Positions 55,588 through 64,000 of a stretch of DNA of 64,000 bases are shown here, one piece after another. The notes under the pieces were generated by a model that worked only from the letters and a program-made list of their open reading frames with translations, was not told the origin of the DNA and did no database searches. The position numbers and the translations under genes were made by a program. Location: assembly GCF_009600985.1 (NCBI RefSeq), contig NZ_VDFP01000007.1:45574-109573 (forward strand), read 5' to 3'. This DNA is from Companilactobacillus halodurans (lineage in GTDB: Bacteria > Bacillota > Bacilli > Lactobacillales > Lactobacillaceae). Positions within the stretch are counted from its first letter, which is position 1, and every line of letters starts with the position of its first letter.

Positions 55588-55602
55588 TTGAAATCGTTAA
55601 CA
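55588..55602. promoter_or_regulatory. CcpA cre site before the symporter gene
   Basis: TTGAAATCGTTAACA fits the cre consensus WTGNAANCGNWNNCW at all fixed positions. It lies just upstream of the -35 region of a promoter with TATAAT at 55628-55633. Such a position is consistent with carbon catabolite control (inference). Confidence 0.75.
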
Positions 55603-55627
55603 TTTTCCATTTTAAAGAAAAGTCTTC

Positions 55628-55633
55628 TATAAT
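55628..55633 (+). promoter_or_regulatory. -10 box of the symporter gene
   Basis: TATAAT 33 nt upstream of the TTG start; a weak -35 (TTCCAT) lies 17 nt before it. Confidence 0.6.
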
Positions 55634-55665
55634 TAAAATTAAGTTACTTCAAAGGAGAATTAAAA

Positions 55666-56946
55666 TTGCAAAGACAACGGTTTTTTCGAATTAGTCTAGG
55701 ATGGCAAATCATCATTGGTTTGATTCTAGGTATTATTCTTGGACAAGTATTCTACCAGAATAAGGCTGCTATCCAAGTCATGCAGAACATTGGAACAATG
55801 TTCATCTCCATGATTCAAATGATTGTTTTACCAATTGTAATATCCTGTTTGACAGTTGGTATCGCCAATATGGGTGATATTAAAAAGTTGGGCCGGATTG
55901 GATTAAAAACTTTAATATATTTTGAAATCATGACCACACTAGCGATTATTATTGGTATTATCGTCGCTAATGTTACTCACCCTGGTACCTTTATTGACAT
56001 TCACAGTCTAAAAGGTTCGGATATTAGTCAATATACATCGAGCGCTAAATCTGCCAAACATTCGGGTATTTGGTCGATATTGATGAGTATTATACCAACT
56101 AACGTCTTCGCCTCACTCGGCAAGGGTGATATGTTGCCTATCATCTTCTTCTCAGTCTTCTTTGGCCTCGGAACAGCTTCAATCGGTAAGCAAGGCCAAG
56201 TTATCGTTGATTTGTTGAATGCCGTCGCTAATGTTATGTTCAAGGTCACTAATTGGGTCATGCGGACAGCTCCTATTGGTGTCTGTGCGTTGATTGGTGT
56301 TACAGTCGGTGAAATGGGATTCGGTTCCTTGAAGCCGTTGCTGCTCTTTATCATTATTGCCTATGCCACAATGGCGTTTTTCGTCTTTGTCGTTATGGCA
56401 ATCGTGGGACATATTTTCCATGTTAAGTTTTATGAATTATTCAGAATTATTGAAAATGAAGTCACTTTGGCCTTTACTACTGCCAGTTCAGAAGCAGCTT
56501 TGCCAAAGATGATTGAAAAAATGCAAAAATATGGTTCTTCAAAGGGAATCGTTTCATTCGTTATTCCAACGGGGTATACTTTTAACCTTGATGGATCAGC
56601 TATTTATCAATCTCTTGCTGCCTTATTCTTGGCTCAAGCCTACAACATCAATTTGACCCTTGGGCAACAAATTACCCTTGTTGTGGTATTGATGTTAACA
56701 TCTAAAGGGATGGCCGGAGTTCCCGGAGCATCGTTTGTCGTACTCCTAGCCACGGTATCGACTATCGGTGTGCCAATGCAAGGTTTGACCTTCATTGCTG
56801 GGATCGACCGTCTTGTAGATATGGGACGTACCGCTGTTAACGTTGTCGGTAATTCTCTTGCAACAGTTATTATTGCTAAGAGTGAACATGAATTCGATGA
56901 CGATAAGCGTCAAAAGTACGTTGCATCATATAAGCGTGGGGATTAG
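55666..56946 (+). CDS. Dicarboxylate/amino acid:cation symporter (DAACS family)
   Basis: 426 aa from TTG 55666 with AAAGGAG 8 nt upstream. Helices typical of GltP/GltT/DctA; signature SSEAALPKMIEK and TGYTFNLDGSAIYQ with NxDG, SKGMAGVPG, and DRLVDMGRTAVNVVGN near the C-terminus. Uptake of glutamate/aspartate or a dicarboxylate with H+ or Na+; which one is not read from sequence. A cre box in the promoter suggests catabolite control. Confidence 0.9.
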   Translation: MQRQRFFRISLGWQIIIGLILGIILGQVFYQNKAAIQVMQNIGTMFISMIQMIVLPIVISCLTVGIANMGDIKKLGRIGLKTLIYFEIMTTLAIIIGIIVANVTHPGTFIDIHSLKGSDISQYTSSAKSAKHSGIWSILMSIIPTNVFASLGKGDMLPIIFFSVFFGLGTASIGKQGQVIVDLLNAVANVMFKVTNWVMRTAPIGVCALIGVTVGEMGFGSLKPLLLFIIIAYATMAFFVFVVMAIVGHIFHVKFYELFRIIENEVTLAFTTASSEAALPKMIEKMQKYGSSKGIVSFVIPTGYTFNLDGSAIYQSLAALFLAQAYNINLTLGQQITLVVVLMLTSKGMAGVPGASFVVLLATVSTIGVPMQGLTFIAGIDRLVDMGRTAVNVVGNSLATVIIAKSEHEFDDDKRQKYVASYKRGD

Positions 56947-57017
56947 TTAACTCCCTGTGATATAGACGATTTAAACACATAATTGGAAGTTGCCAAACTC
57001 GACTTTCAAGCATTAAA

Positions 57018-57058
57018 GAAAAAGCTACTAATTCGTATTTTGAATTAGTAGCTTTTTT
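57018..57058 (+). terminator. Terminator after the symporter gene
   Basis: Perfect 15-bp stem AAAAGCTACTAATTC / GAATTAGTAGCTTTT with T-run. Confidence 0.9.
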
Positions 57059-57130
57059 GGTCTGCATCAAAATGTATTGGGGGGATTTTTTTCTAGAAGC
57101 AACTTAGAATGTTTATTCTCAAGAATAACT

Positions 57131-57178
57131 TAAATAAGGTTTCGGAATAATTTTAAATTCTGAAACTTTATTTTTTTA
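57131..57178 (+). terminator. Second, orphan terminator in the intergenic region
   Basis: AAATAAGGTTTCGGAAT / ATTCTGAAACTTTATTT stem (two G-U pairs) and T-run. It lies 73 nt after the previous terminator with no gene between, so it may end a short unannotated transcript or act as a backup. The rest of 56947-57315 is AT-rich and shows nothing else besides the promoter below. Confidence 0.75.
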
Positions 57179-57277
57179 AATCAAATATTTTATAGAAAGT
57201 CAAATTATTAGCTCCGAAATTCAATCTAAATATTGAAAAATATTTTGCAAATATTGACTATTATATATTAAATCTCA

Positions 57278-57286
57278 TGATATAAT
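57278..57286 (+). promoter_or_regulatory. Extended -10 promoter of the surface-protein gene
   Basis: TGATATAAT, an extended -10 (TGN-TATAAT); TTGACT further upstream is 21 nt away, too far to be ideal. 30 nt before the ATG. Confidence 0.65.
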
Positions 57287-57315
57287 TCTTTTAGTAAAAT
57301 GAAAGGGGATTCATA

Positions 57316-59303
57316 ATGCACAAGTCAAATAAATTTTATAAGATATTATTTTGCTTGGTTATGATTTCTTTTTTTGCATGCCTTTTTATGAGTGATAAGT
57401 CCAGTGAAATTCAAGCAGACACCTTGGATTCTCCAGTAGCTAATTTGGACTTAAAGGATGAGGTAACGGTTGTACCCAAACATGAGCCAACCGATGATGT
57501 TAAGAAATTCTTGGGAATCTGGTTGACTTCAGGATACAATCTACAACCGAATGCGAATACTTATGTCGTTGAAAATAACACGACTAAACTCTATACCGAT
57601 CAATCGAGATCCTTTGCTACTTTTTTGCTGACGGCTACATTTTGGGCCCACTATCAATGGTACGAAAGTAGCGATGGAAAAACTTGGTCAGAGGTTAAAG
57701 AAAAAACGGCGGGAATAAAAAGAATCTTACTTTGACACCGACAGAAGTGGGGACAAAATATTATCAACAAAAAACAGCGTGGTATATGTTTATTTCAGCA
57801 TTATCGCCAACGGTTTGGTCACAAGTTGCAGCGGTCCACACCTTAGATAGCGACGTCGATGTTGATGATTTAACAGTCACAACTGATGATGATTATATCT
57901 ATAATCAGACTTCAGATATCACGACGACTTCGACTTATGCCAGAGCACATGTGAAACCAGAAAACTTTACGGGGACGATTAAGTGGAGTATTGATAAACC
58001 AGAATTAGCAACTATTGATGAGGAAACTGGTTTAATTACGGCTAATAATCGTTCACAAAGTGGTGAAGTGACCGTTACGGCAACAGCTGTCAACAGTTCC
58101 AATAGTGCACCCAAAGAAGCTGAGGCGAAATTAATGGTTGGTGGTGGTTTGGAAGATCAAACCGTTAATGTCGGTGAAAAAGCTACTTTTGCTTTAATGG
58201 GAAATATTGGTGAATTCGAAGAACAAGAGGATTTGAACTACTCAATTCGTTGGTTTAAAGAAGATCCAATCACTCATGAACAATCAGAAATTGAAATTGG
58301 CAAGAATTCAGTTGCCCATACAACCGATGCAACCACGCTTGATGATGATGGAGCTGAATACTTTGCCCACATTGAAGCAAAGACCAATGGTAAGACTTAC
58401 GAATACGATACTAACAAAGCTAAATTACATGTCTTGTCAACAGAAGGTCCGACAATTGAATTAGATGAGACTATCAAGAACAATACCTATGACAATAACA
58501 GTGATACCGAAAAAACGATTTATGATGTTATCAGTCAAGATAAGGTAGTTTACAATTCCACCATCACTAATACTAGTAATGGTGCTCGGCTCAAGGATGC
58601 CACCTATACGGTGCCATTACGATCAGATACAAAAGTTAACAAAGTTTTGATCGATGGCGAAGAGACGAATGATTATTCAGTTACTAGTGGCAGTGGGGAA
58701 GATGATTTAAAAATTAAGAACCTCGCTTTTGGAATCAATCAAAGCCATGAAATTGAAATTCAAACGACTGTCAGTGACGTCAACAGTCGTGAGAGCTTCC
58801 GGTCCAATGCTCATATAGAAGGAACTGATGATAATGGCAATACCGTCAAGAAAAGTGGCGATACTAGGACTTTAAACTTGATTACCAATAAACTCGAATA
58901 TCAAGTTAATGATATCGATTATGGAACCATTAAACCAATTGGGAATGAGAAAGTTATCTATCGTCAAGATGAAACTAATTGGCCAAATAATATTATGAAC
59001 GTTGATGATATGAGAAGAAGTAAATCAGGCGTGCAATTATATTTGAGTCAAGCTGCCGATTTTACTGATGATAGTGGCAATGTTTTACAAGGACATCTCA
59101 AGTATTACGATGATGATGGTGAAGCTGATCTTCTCAATAACTCCATTCTTGTTTCCAACTCTACCAGTGGCCAGGGAATGAACTCATTAAGCTGGCGTGC
59201 TGACAAGGGTGTGTTACTGGAAATGGATAATAGGATGATGAATGCTTCTGGAAATTACCATACTAAATTAAATTGGACTTTTTTAGATAGTCTTGATGAA
59301 TAA
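57316..59303 (+). pseudogene. WxL-type cell-surface protein with a frameshift
   Basis: Two frames: 57316-57735 (139 aa, signal peptide at about 1-34, cut near QA-DT, then an Ig-like domain) and 57732-59303 (523 aa, starting at TTG). Read across the shift at the six-A tract at about 57708-57714 they give one protein of about 660 aa: Big2-like domain (FTGTIKWSIDKPELATID), Ig-like domain (NVGEKATFALMGNIG), DUF11-type region, and a WxL-like end (LSWRADKG, KLNWTFLDSL). One A more in the tract would restore the frame. WxL domains bind the wall noncovalently. SD GAAAGGGG. Could be a true lesion, phase variation or a sequencing error. Confidence 0.75.
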
Positions 59304-59315
59304 AATTAGTGCTAA

Positions 59316-59363
59316 AAAAAGACAGATTATTTTCGATAAAATTCGAAAGTAATCTGTCTTTTT
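59316..59363. terminator. Bidirectional terminator
   Basis: AAAGACAGATTA ... TAATCTGTCTTT stem, long, with T-runs both ways; separates the surface-protein gene from the minus-strand CPBP gene. Confidence 0.85.
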
Positions 59364-59379
59364 CTGTAAAGTGCTTGAC

Positions 59380-60006
59380 CTAGGCAATAGCCAAAGTTAA
59401 CACGATGGCATTCATCAATAAGTGACTGCCAGCACTGGCATAAATATTTTTTGATTTGTAATAAACAAATGAGAACCAAAGTCCCATGGCGACATAAACT
59501 AAAAATCTTGTATCTTGATGCATGAAAGCAAACAAACAAGCAGAAATTATTGCAGCAATATAAACATTGGTTGGTTTAATCAAGTTAGCGAAGAAAACTC
59601 GTCTGAAGATGATTTCTTCCATGATTGGTGCAGCTATCATAACGTAAATGAAATAGTATGGATAAGCTTTGACCATCAATAATAATTGCAAGGTGTTTTG
59701 GGAACTGGTATTAGCGTTAAAAATTAATTGATCAGCAAAGCCAATTCCGTATTGCAAAACAATAGCACCGATGGTTCCGATAATAATCCACTGCAAATCA
59801 TGATTTAAAGTAGTTTTTTTCTCAAATTCATTTCGACCACTTAATTTGACTAAATAAATCATAATTCCGGTTGCAATCAGTGAACCGATAGTCAAAGTAA
59901 CAAAATAGCCTGAGCCCGTCACAGAAAGCATTGATAGACCAGTACCCAAACATAATAATAGGATATAGGTCAACAGTGTAAAGAACTGATTTGTTTGGTA
60001 AGACAT
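59380..60006 (-). CDS. CPBP family intramembrane protease
   Basis: 208 aa from ATG 60006 (GGAGG 6 nt upstream; a longer frame to 60096 lies in the groES promoter region). Motif IMEEIIFRRVFF (EExxxR, about residues 128-139), then FAFMHQDTRF (His) and a C-terminal SHLLMNAI. In Bacillus a CPBP gene (ydiL) also lies next to groES, so this may be an ancestral neighbour. Substrate unknown. It diverges from groES. Confidence 0.85.
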   Translation of the reverse strand: MSYQTNQFFTLLTYILLLCLGTGLSMLSVTGSGYFVTLTIGSLIATGIMIYLVKLSGRNEFEKKTTLNHDLQWIIIGTIGAIVLQYGIGFADQLIFNANTSSQNTLQLLLMVKAYPYYFIYVMIAAPIMEEIIFRRVFFANLIKPTNVYIAAIISACLFAFMHQDTRFLVYVAMGLWFSFVYYKSKNIYASAGSHLLMNAIVLTLAIA

Positions 60007-60037
60007 AGTTTCCTCCATATTTTTTAAAGGTAAATAC

Positions 60038-60066
60038 TTGCATGTTACTGATAAAATGTTAATATA
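60038..60066 (+). promoter_or_regulatory. Promoter of groES-groEL
   Basis: TTGCAT, 17-nt spacer, AATATA; the CIRCE operator starts 11 nt after the -10, over the start of transcription. Confidence 0.55.
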
Positions 60067-60076
60067 AAACTTGTGA

Positions 60077-60103
60077 TTAGCACAAGAGAACTTCAAGTGC
60101 TAA
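60077..60103. promoter_or_regulatory. CIRCE operator (HrcA binding site), variant
   Basis: TTAGCAC-N13-GTGCTAA, total 27 nt like the classic CIRCE (TTAGCACTC-N9-GAGTGCTAA); the two inner bases of each arm are not conserved. HrcA would repress groESL here and release it on heat stress (established for the element). Confidence 0.85.
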
Positions 60104-60147
60104 ATATTAATAATAAACTTAAAAATAATCAATCGGAGGGATTTAAA

Positions 60148-60432
60148 TTGTTAAAACCACTTGGAGATAGAGTCATTGTAACAGTCGATAAAGAAGAAGA
60201 AAAGACAGTCGGTGGCATTGTTTTGGCAAACAACGCTAAGGAAAAGCCACAAACAGCGCAAGTTATTGCTGTAGGTGACGGATTAGTTGCTGACGATGGA
60301 AAGAAAGTACCTATGAGCATTAAAAAAGGTGATAAGATTCTTTTCGATAAATATGCTGGCTCAACAGTTAAGTATGAAGATAACGAATATTTGATCCTTC
60401 ATGAAAAAGATGTCATGGCAATTGTTGAATAA
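60148..60432 (+). CDS. groES: Co-chaperonin GroES
   Basis: 94 aa from TTG 60148 (GGAGGG 8 nt upstream; the longer frame from 60073 lies over the CIRCE). [33 protein letters not shown] mobile loop and roof are complete ([15 protein letters not shown]). Lids the GroEL ring. Followed by groEL after 53 bp. Confidence 0.95.
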   Translation: MLKPLGDRVIVTVDKEEEKTVGGIVLANNAKEKPQTAQVIAVGDGLVADDGKKVPMSIKKGDKILFDKYAGSTVKYEDNEYLILHEKDVMAIVE

Positions 60433-60479
60433 CATTAAAAATTAATCAAATAAAAATTTAAATTAATTATGGAGTGTGA

Positions 60480-62123
<1,644 letters not shown>

Positions 62124-62183
62124 TTTTTAAATAAATTACTGATTGGTTAGTCTTGATTTAAATATTTAAATTAAAAATTAATT

Positions 62184-62238
62184 ACCTCTTAAGTGAGTAG
62201 ATTGAAAATGAATCTATTTACTTGAGAGGTTTTTTTGT
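62184..62238 (+). terminator. Terminator after groEL
   Basis: ACCTCTTAAGTGAGTAGATT / AATCTATTTACTTGAGAGGT, about 20 bp stem with a few wobble pairs, then seven T. Confidence 0.9.
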
Positions 62239-62276
62239 TGAATAAAGTTATAAAATAAACATGGGGTGTTTATTTC

Positions 62277-63164
62277 ATGACAAATCAAAAAATTACTGAA
62301 GCTATTTTAGCAATGAGAAAAGAATTCCAAACAAATGATGATAAAAGGGATGCTGGACTTCCCACCAAGGTTAAAGGTGTTAAAAGAATCGATAACCTTT
62401 CTTATGGTCCAGATCCCAAATGGAATCTCTTAGATATTTATTTACCAGAAAATGTTGATAAACCAATTCCAACAGTTATTAATATCCATGGTGGCGGCTG
62501 GTGCTATGGAACAAAGGAAACATATCAATTTTATGGCTTGAATTGGGCTAAGAATGGTTTTGCTTTTGTTAATCCTAATTACCAGCTAGCTCCAGATGCA
62601 GTTTTTCCAGAAGAATTGAATCAAGTCGACCAATATATCCATTGGGTAGCTAATCACGCTAAAGAATATGATTTAGATACTAACAATGTCTTTTTAGTCG
62701 GTGACAGTGCTGGTGGTCAAATGGCTGAACAATATGTAACCATTTTGACCAATAATAAGTATCGCAAATTGTTTGGTTACGAATTACCTGATTTGAAATT
62801 CAGGGCAGTAGCTTTGAATAGTTCAGCTAATTTCATGCTTGATCCAGGGACTATCTCAGGTGCTGTCGGTGGCTACTTTACGGATGAAGTTGTGAAATCT
62901 CAAAGAGAAAAGCTAGATACCGAAAAATACATCAATCAAGACTTTTTACCAACTTATATCTCAACTGCAAATAATGATTTTGTCAGAAACAACTCGATCA
63001 AAATGGATGGTTTCTTAACGGCTAAAGGAATTACGCATATTTGTAAAATGTATGGAGATCAAGAACATCCCAGAGCACATGTTTTCTTAATTAACCAAAA
63101 AGATGATATTGCTAAACAAGCTAATGACGATGAAGCAGAGTTCTTTAAAAAATATCTTAAATAG
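62277..63164 (+). CDS. Alpha/beta hydrolase (HSL-type esterase)
   Basis: 295 aa. Oxyanion motif HGGGWCYG and nucleophile motif VGDSAGGQMAEQ place it in the hormone-sensitive lipase family; a late His is in EHPRAHVFLI. Likely cytoplasmic esterase of short-chain or acetyl substrates. GGGGTG SD about 8 nt before ATG. Monocistronic. Confidence 0.85.
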   Translation: MTNQKITEAILAMRKEFQTNDDKRDAGLPTKVKGVKRIDNLSYGPDPKWNLLDIYLPENVDKPIPTVINIHGGGWCYGTKETYQFYGLNWAKNGFAFVNPNYQLAPDAVFPEELNQVDQYIHWVANHAKEYDLDTNNVFLVGDSAGGQMAEQYVTILTNNKYRKLFGYELPDLKFRAVALNSSANFMLDPGTISGAVGGYFTDEVVKSQREKLDTEKYINQDFLPTYISTANNDFVRNNSIKMDGFLTAKGITHICKMYGDQEHPRAHVFLINQKDDIAKQANDDEAEFFKKYLK

Positions 63165-63176
63165 AATTAAAAATAA

Positions 63177-63212
63177 GCGATAGTAGATTAAACTCTATTA
63201 TCGCCTTTTTAT
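63177..63212 (+). terminator. Terminator after the esterase gene
   Basis: GCGATAGTAG / CTATTATCGC stem and T-run. Confidence 0.8.
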
Positions 63213-63288
63213 TTCCTATGTTACGATTAAAAGTATAAAATTATTAATTAGCAATAATAACCGTAAACTAATAGAAGAGAGAACCAGA

Positions 63289-63849
63289 ATGGAAAGTATC
63301 GAATTTGGTCAAAAGATCAATTATGTACCAATGGCAATCAGTTGGGGAATCGGATTAATCATCGGACTAGGAATTGCCTTTTTCACCCATCTAGTGCTCC
63401 TAGCAGTGATTTTAGGAGTTACCTTTTTAGTGATCAGCGGGCTAGTTTTTGCACGTACCTTGAGCGATTTTTATGGCTATTGGGAAGTAGACAATAATGG
63501 AATCAAATCTTTCGATTATCAAAACTTTGCGGTCAGATTTCAATCAATTTTGATGCCATTTAGCGAAGACCAATTTATTTTTAAATTTAGCGATATTAAA
63601 GCTTTGACCGTTGTCGTGGGAAAAGATATGAATGCACCTGCCAACGTTTTAGGTGGTTCATTCAATGCCCCTAAGAAAATAATATTTAATTTGCCAACAC
63701 CATATTATTTACGAGTTCAATTAAAAGATAGTCGTGAAGTCAACCTTGATTTGTCAGTCGATTGGGAAGATAGCGAAGCAATTCAGTACGTCATAGCCAT
63801 GATTTGCGATAAAGCCAATATTGGAGCTGACATTGTTAAACAAGCATAA
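63289..63849 (+). CDS. Hypothetical two-helix membrane protein, paralogue 3 of 3
   Basis: 186 aa. Two membrane helices (about residues 14-55), then FYGYWEVDNNGIKSFDYQNF, the family motif of 2913 and 10095 in a more divergent form; FSDIKALTVVV and LDLSVDWE match the later parts. GAGAGAA SD. Alone, with an IS element end 25 bp downstream. Function unknown. Confidence 0.8.
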   Translation: MESIEFGQKINYVPMAISWGIGLIIGLGIAFFTHLVLLAVILGVTFLVISGLVFARTLSDFYGYWEVDNNGIKSFDYQNFAVRFQSILMPFSEDQFIFKFSDIKALTVVVGKDMNAPANVLGGSFNAPKKIIFNLPTPYYLRVQLKDSREVNLDLSVDWEDSEAIQYVIAMICDKANIGADIVKQA

Positions 63850-63873
63850 ATAAAAAGCTAGTAATCATCAAAC

Positions 63874-64000
63874 TGAAGTGAACCCCATTAATTGGAGTTT
63901 ATTTTAGGCAATCAGTTGGTCGGAAAGATTCCGGTATTCTACCGGTGTCTTTCCGGCCAATTTTGTCCTTATCCTTTTGTTGTTATAGTAATATACATAT
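63874..64000 (-). mobile_element. IS3-family insertion sequence, end only, cut by window edge
   Basis: Outer end TGAAGTGAACCCC looks like the terminal inverted repeat of IS3-family elements; the transposase end lies 30 bp inside. The rest is beyond the window. Confidence 0.75.
63904..64000 (-). CDS. IS3-family transposase, C-terminal fragment
   Basis: On the minus strand the last 31 or so codons read YYNNKRIRTKLAGKTPVEYR...DQLIA, the standard end of an IS3-family OrfB (DDE transposase). The stop is at 63904-63906. The start is beyond the window edge; whether intact cannot be told. Confidence 0.85.
   Translation of the reverse strand, partial: YVYYYNNKRIRTKLAGKTPVEYRNLSDQLIA

Overview
The window is AT-rich chromosomal DNA of a low-GC Gram-positive bacterium. 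Ribosome binding sites are strong (GGAGG type) and T-tailed hairpin terminators are dense. PepX, PepC, a mannose-class PTS with ManO, a WxL-like surface protein and a compact type II-A Cas9 together point to Lactobacillaceae. The size and style of the Cas9 locus would fit the Companilactobacillus (Lactobacillus farciminis/alimentarius) group; that genus call is inference, not proof.

Layout. 1-2.7 kb: end of a manLMN mannose/glucose PTS operon and its ManO partner (DUF956). 2.9-10.6 kb: single-gene units, mostly membrane or metabolic (CPBP protease, DUF5067-like anchored protein, cation efflux, GpmA, sugar uptake, Cof phosphatase) with two copies of a paralogous two-helix membrane family. 10.7-17.8 kb, minus strand: Kup, PepX, PepC, RpiA and a small acetyltransferase. 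18-31 kb: housekeeping run dut-radA-yacL-gltX-cysS-mrnC-rlmB-sigH-rpmG-secE-nusG-rplKA-rplJL-methyltransferase, with an L10 leader and two L1-type operator hairpins. 30.3-41.4 kb: tadA, SRP RNA, dnaX-ybaB-recR-yaaL, tmk-darA-holB-yabA-rsmI-thioesterase, a THF-type riboswitch with folT, and tsaB-rimI-tsaD. 41.5-43.1 kb: an ACT protein and a PFL (DUF711) protein. 43.3-49.7 kb: a complete type II-A CRISPR-Cas locus (cas9, tracrRNA, cas1, cas2, long csn2, 8 repeats and 7 spacers). 49.8-56.9 kb: an NrtR-like protein, DUF368 protein, ABC-F protein, rex, manA and a dicarboxylate/amino-acid symporter with a cre site. 57.3-59.3 kb: a WxL-type surface protein gene split by a frameshift. 59.4-62.1 kb: CPBP protease and CIRCE-controlled groES-groEL. 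62.3-64 kb: an esterase, the third membrane-family paralogue and the end of an IS3-family element.

How parts connect. ManLMN imports and phosphorylates sugar; ManA (54 kb) turns mannose-6-P into fructose-6-P for glycolysis (GpmA). PepX and PepC finish casein-type peptide degradation. TsaB/TsaD make t6A tRNA; TadA makes inosine-34; GltX and CysS charge tRNAs. Regulation visible in the DNA: probable L1 and L10 autogenous leaders, a promoter-proximal hairpin before nusG, a THF riboswitch that can hide a Shine-Dalgarno, a CIRCE operator, a CcpA cre box, and a tracrRNA whose 5' part carries a repeat-like segment able to fold onto its own anti-repeat.

Most unusual signals: the foldback tracrRNA leader, the duplicated L1-type hairpins, a 104-nt GC-rich imperfect hairpin downstream of manA, the A-tract frameshift in the surface-protein gene, and the dispersed paralogous membrane family. 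I did not find a clearly new defence system beyond the type II-A CRISPR locus.
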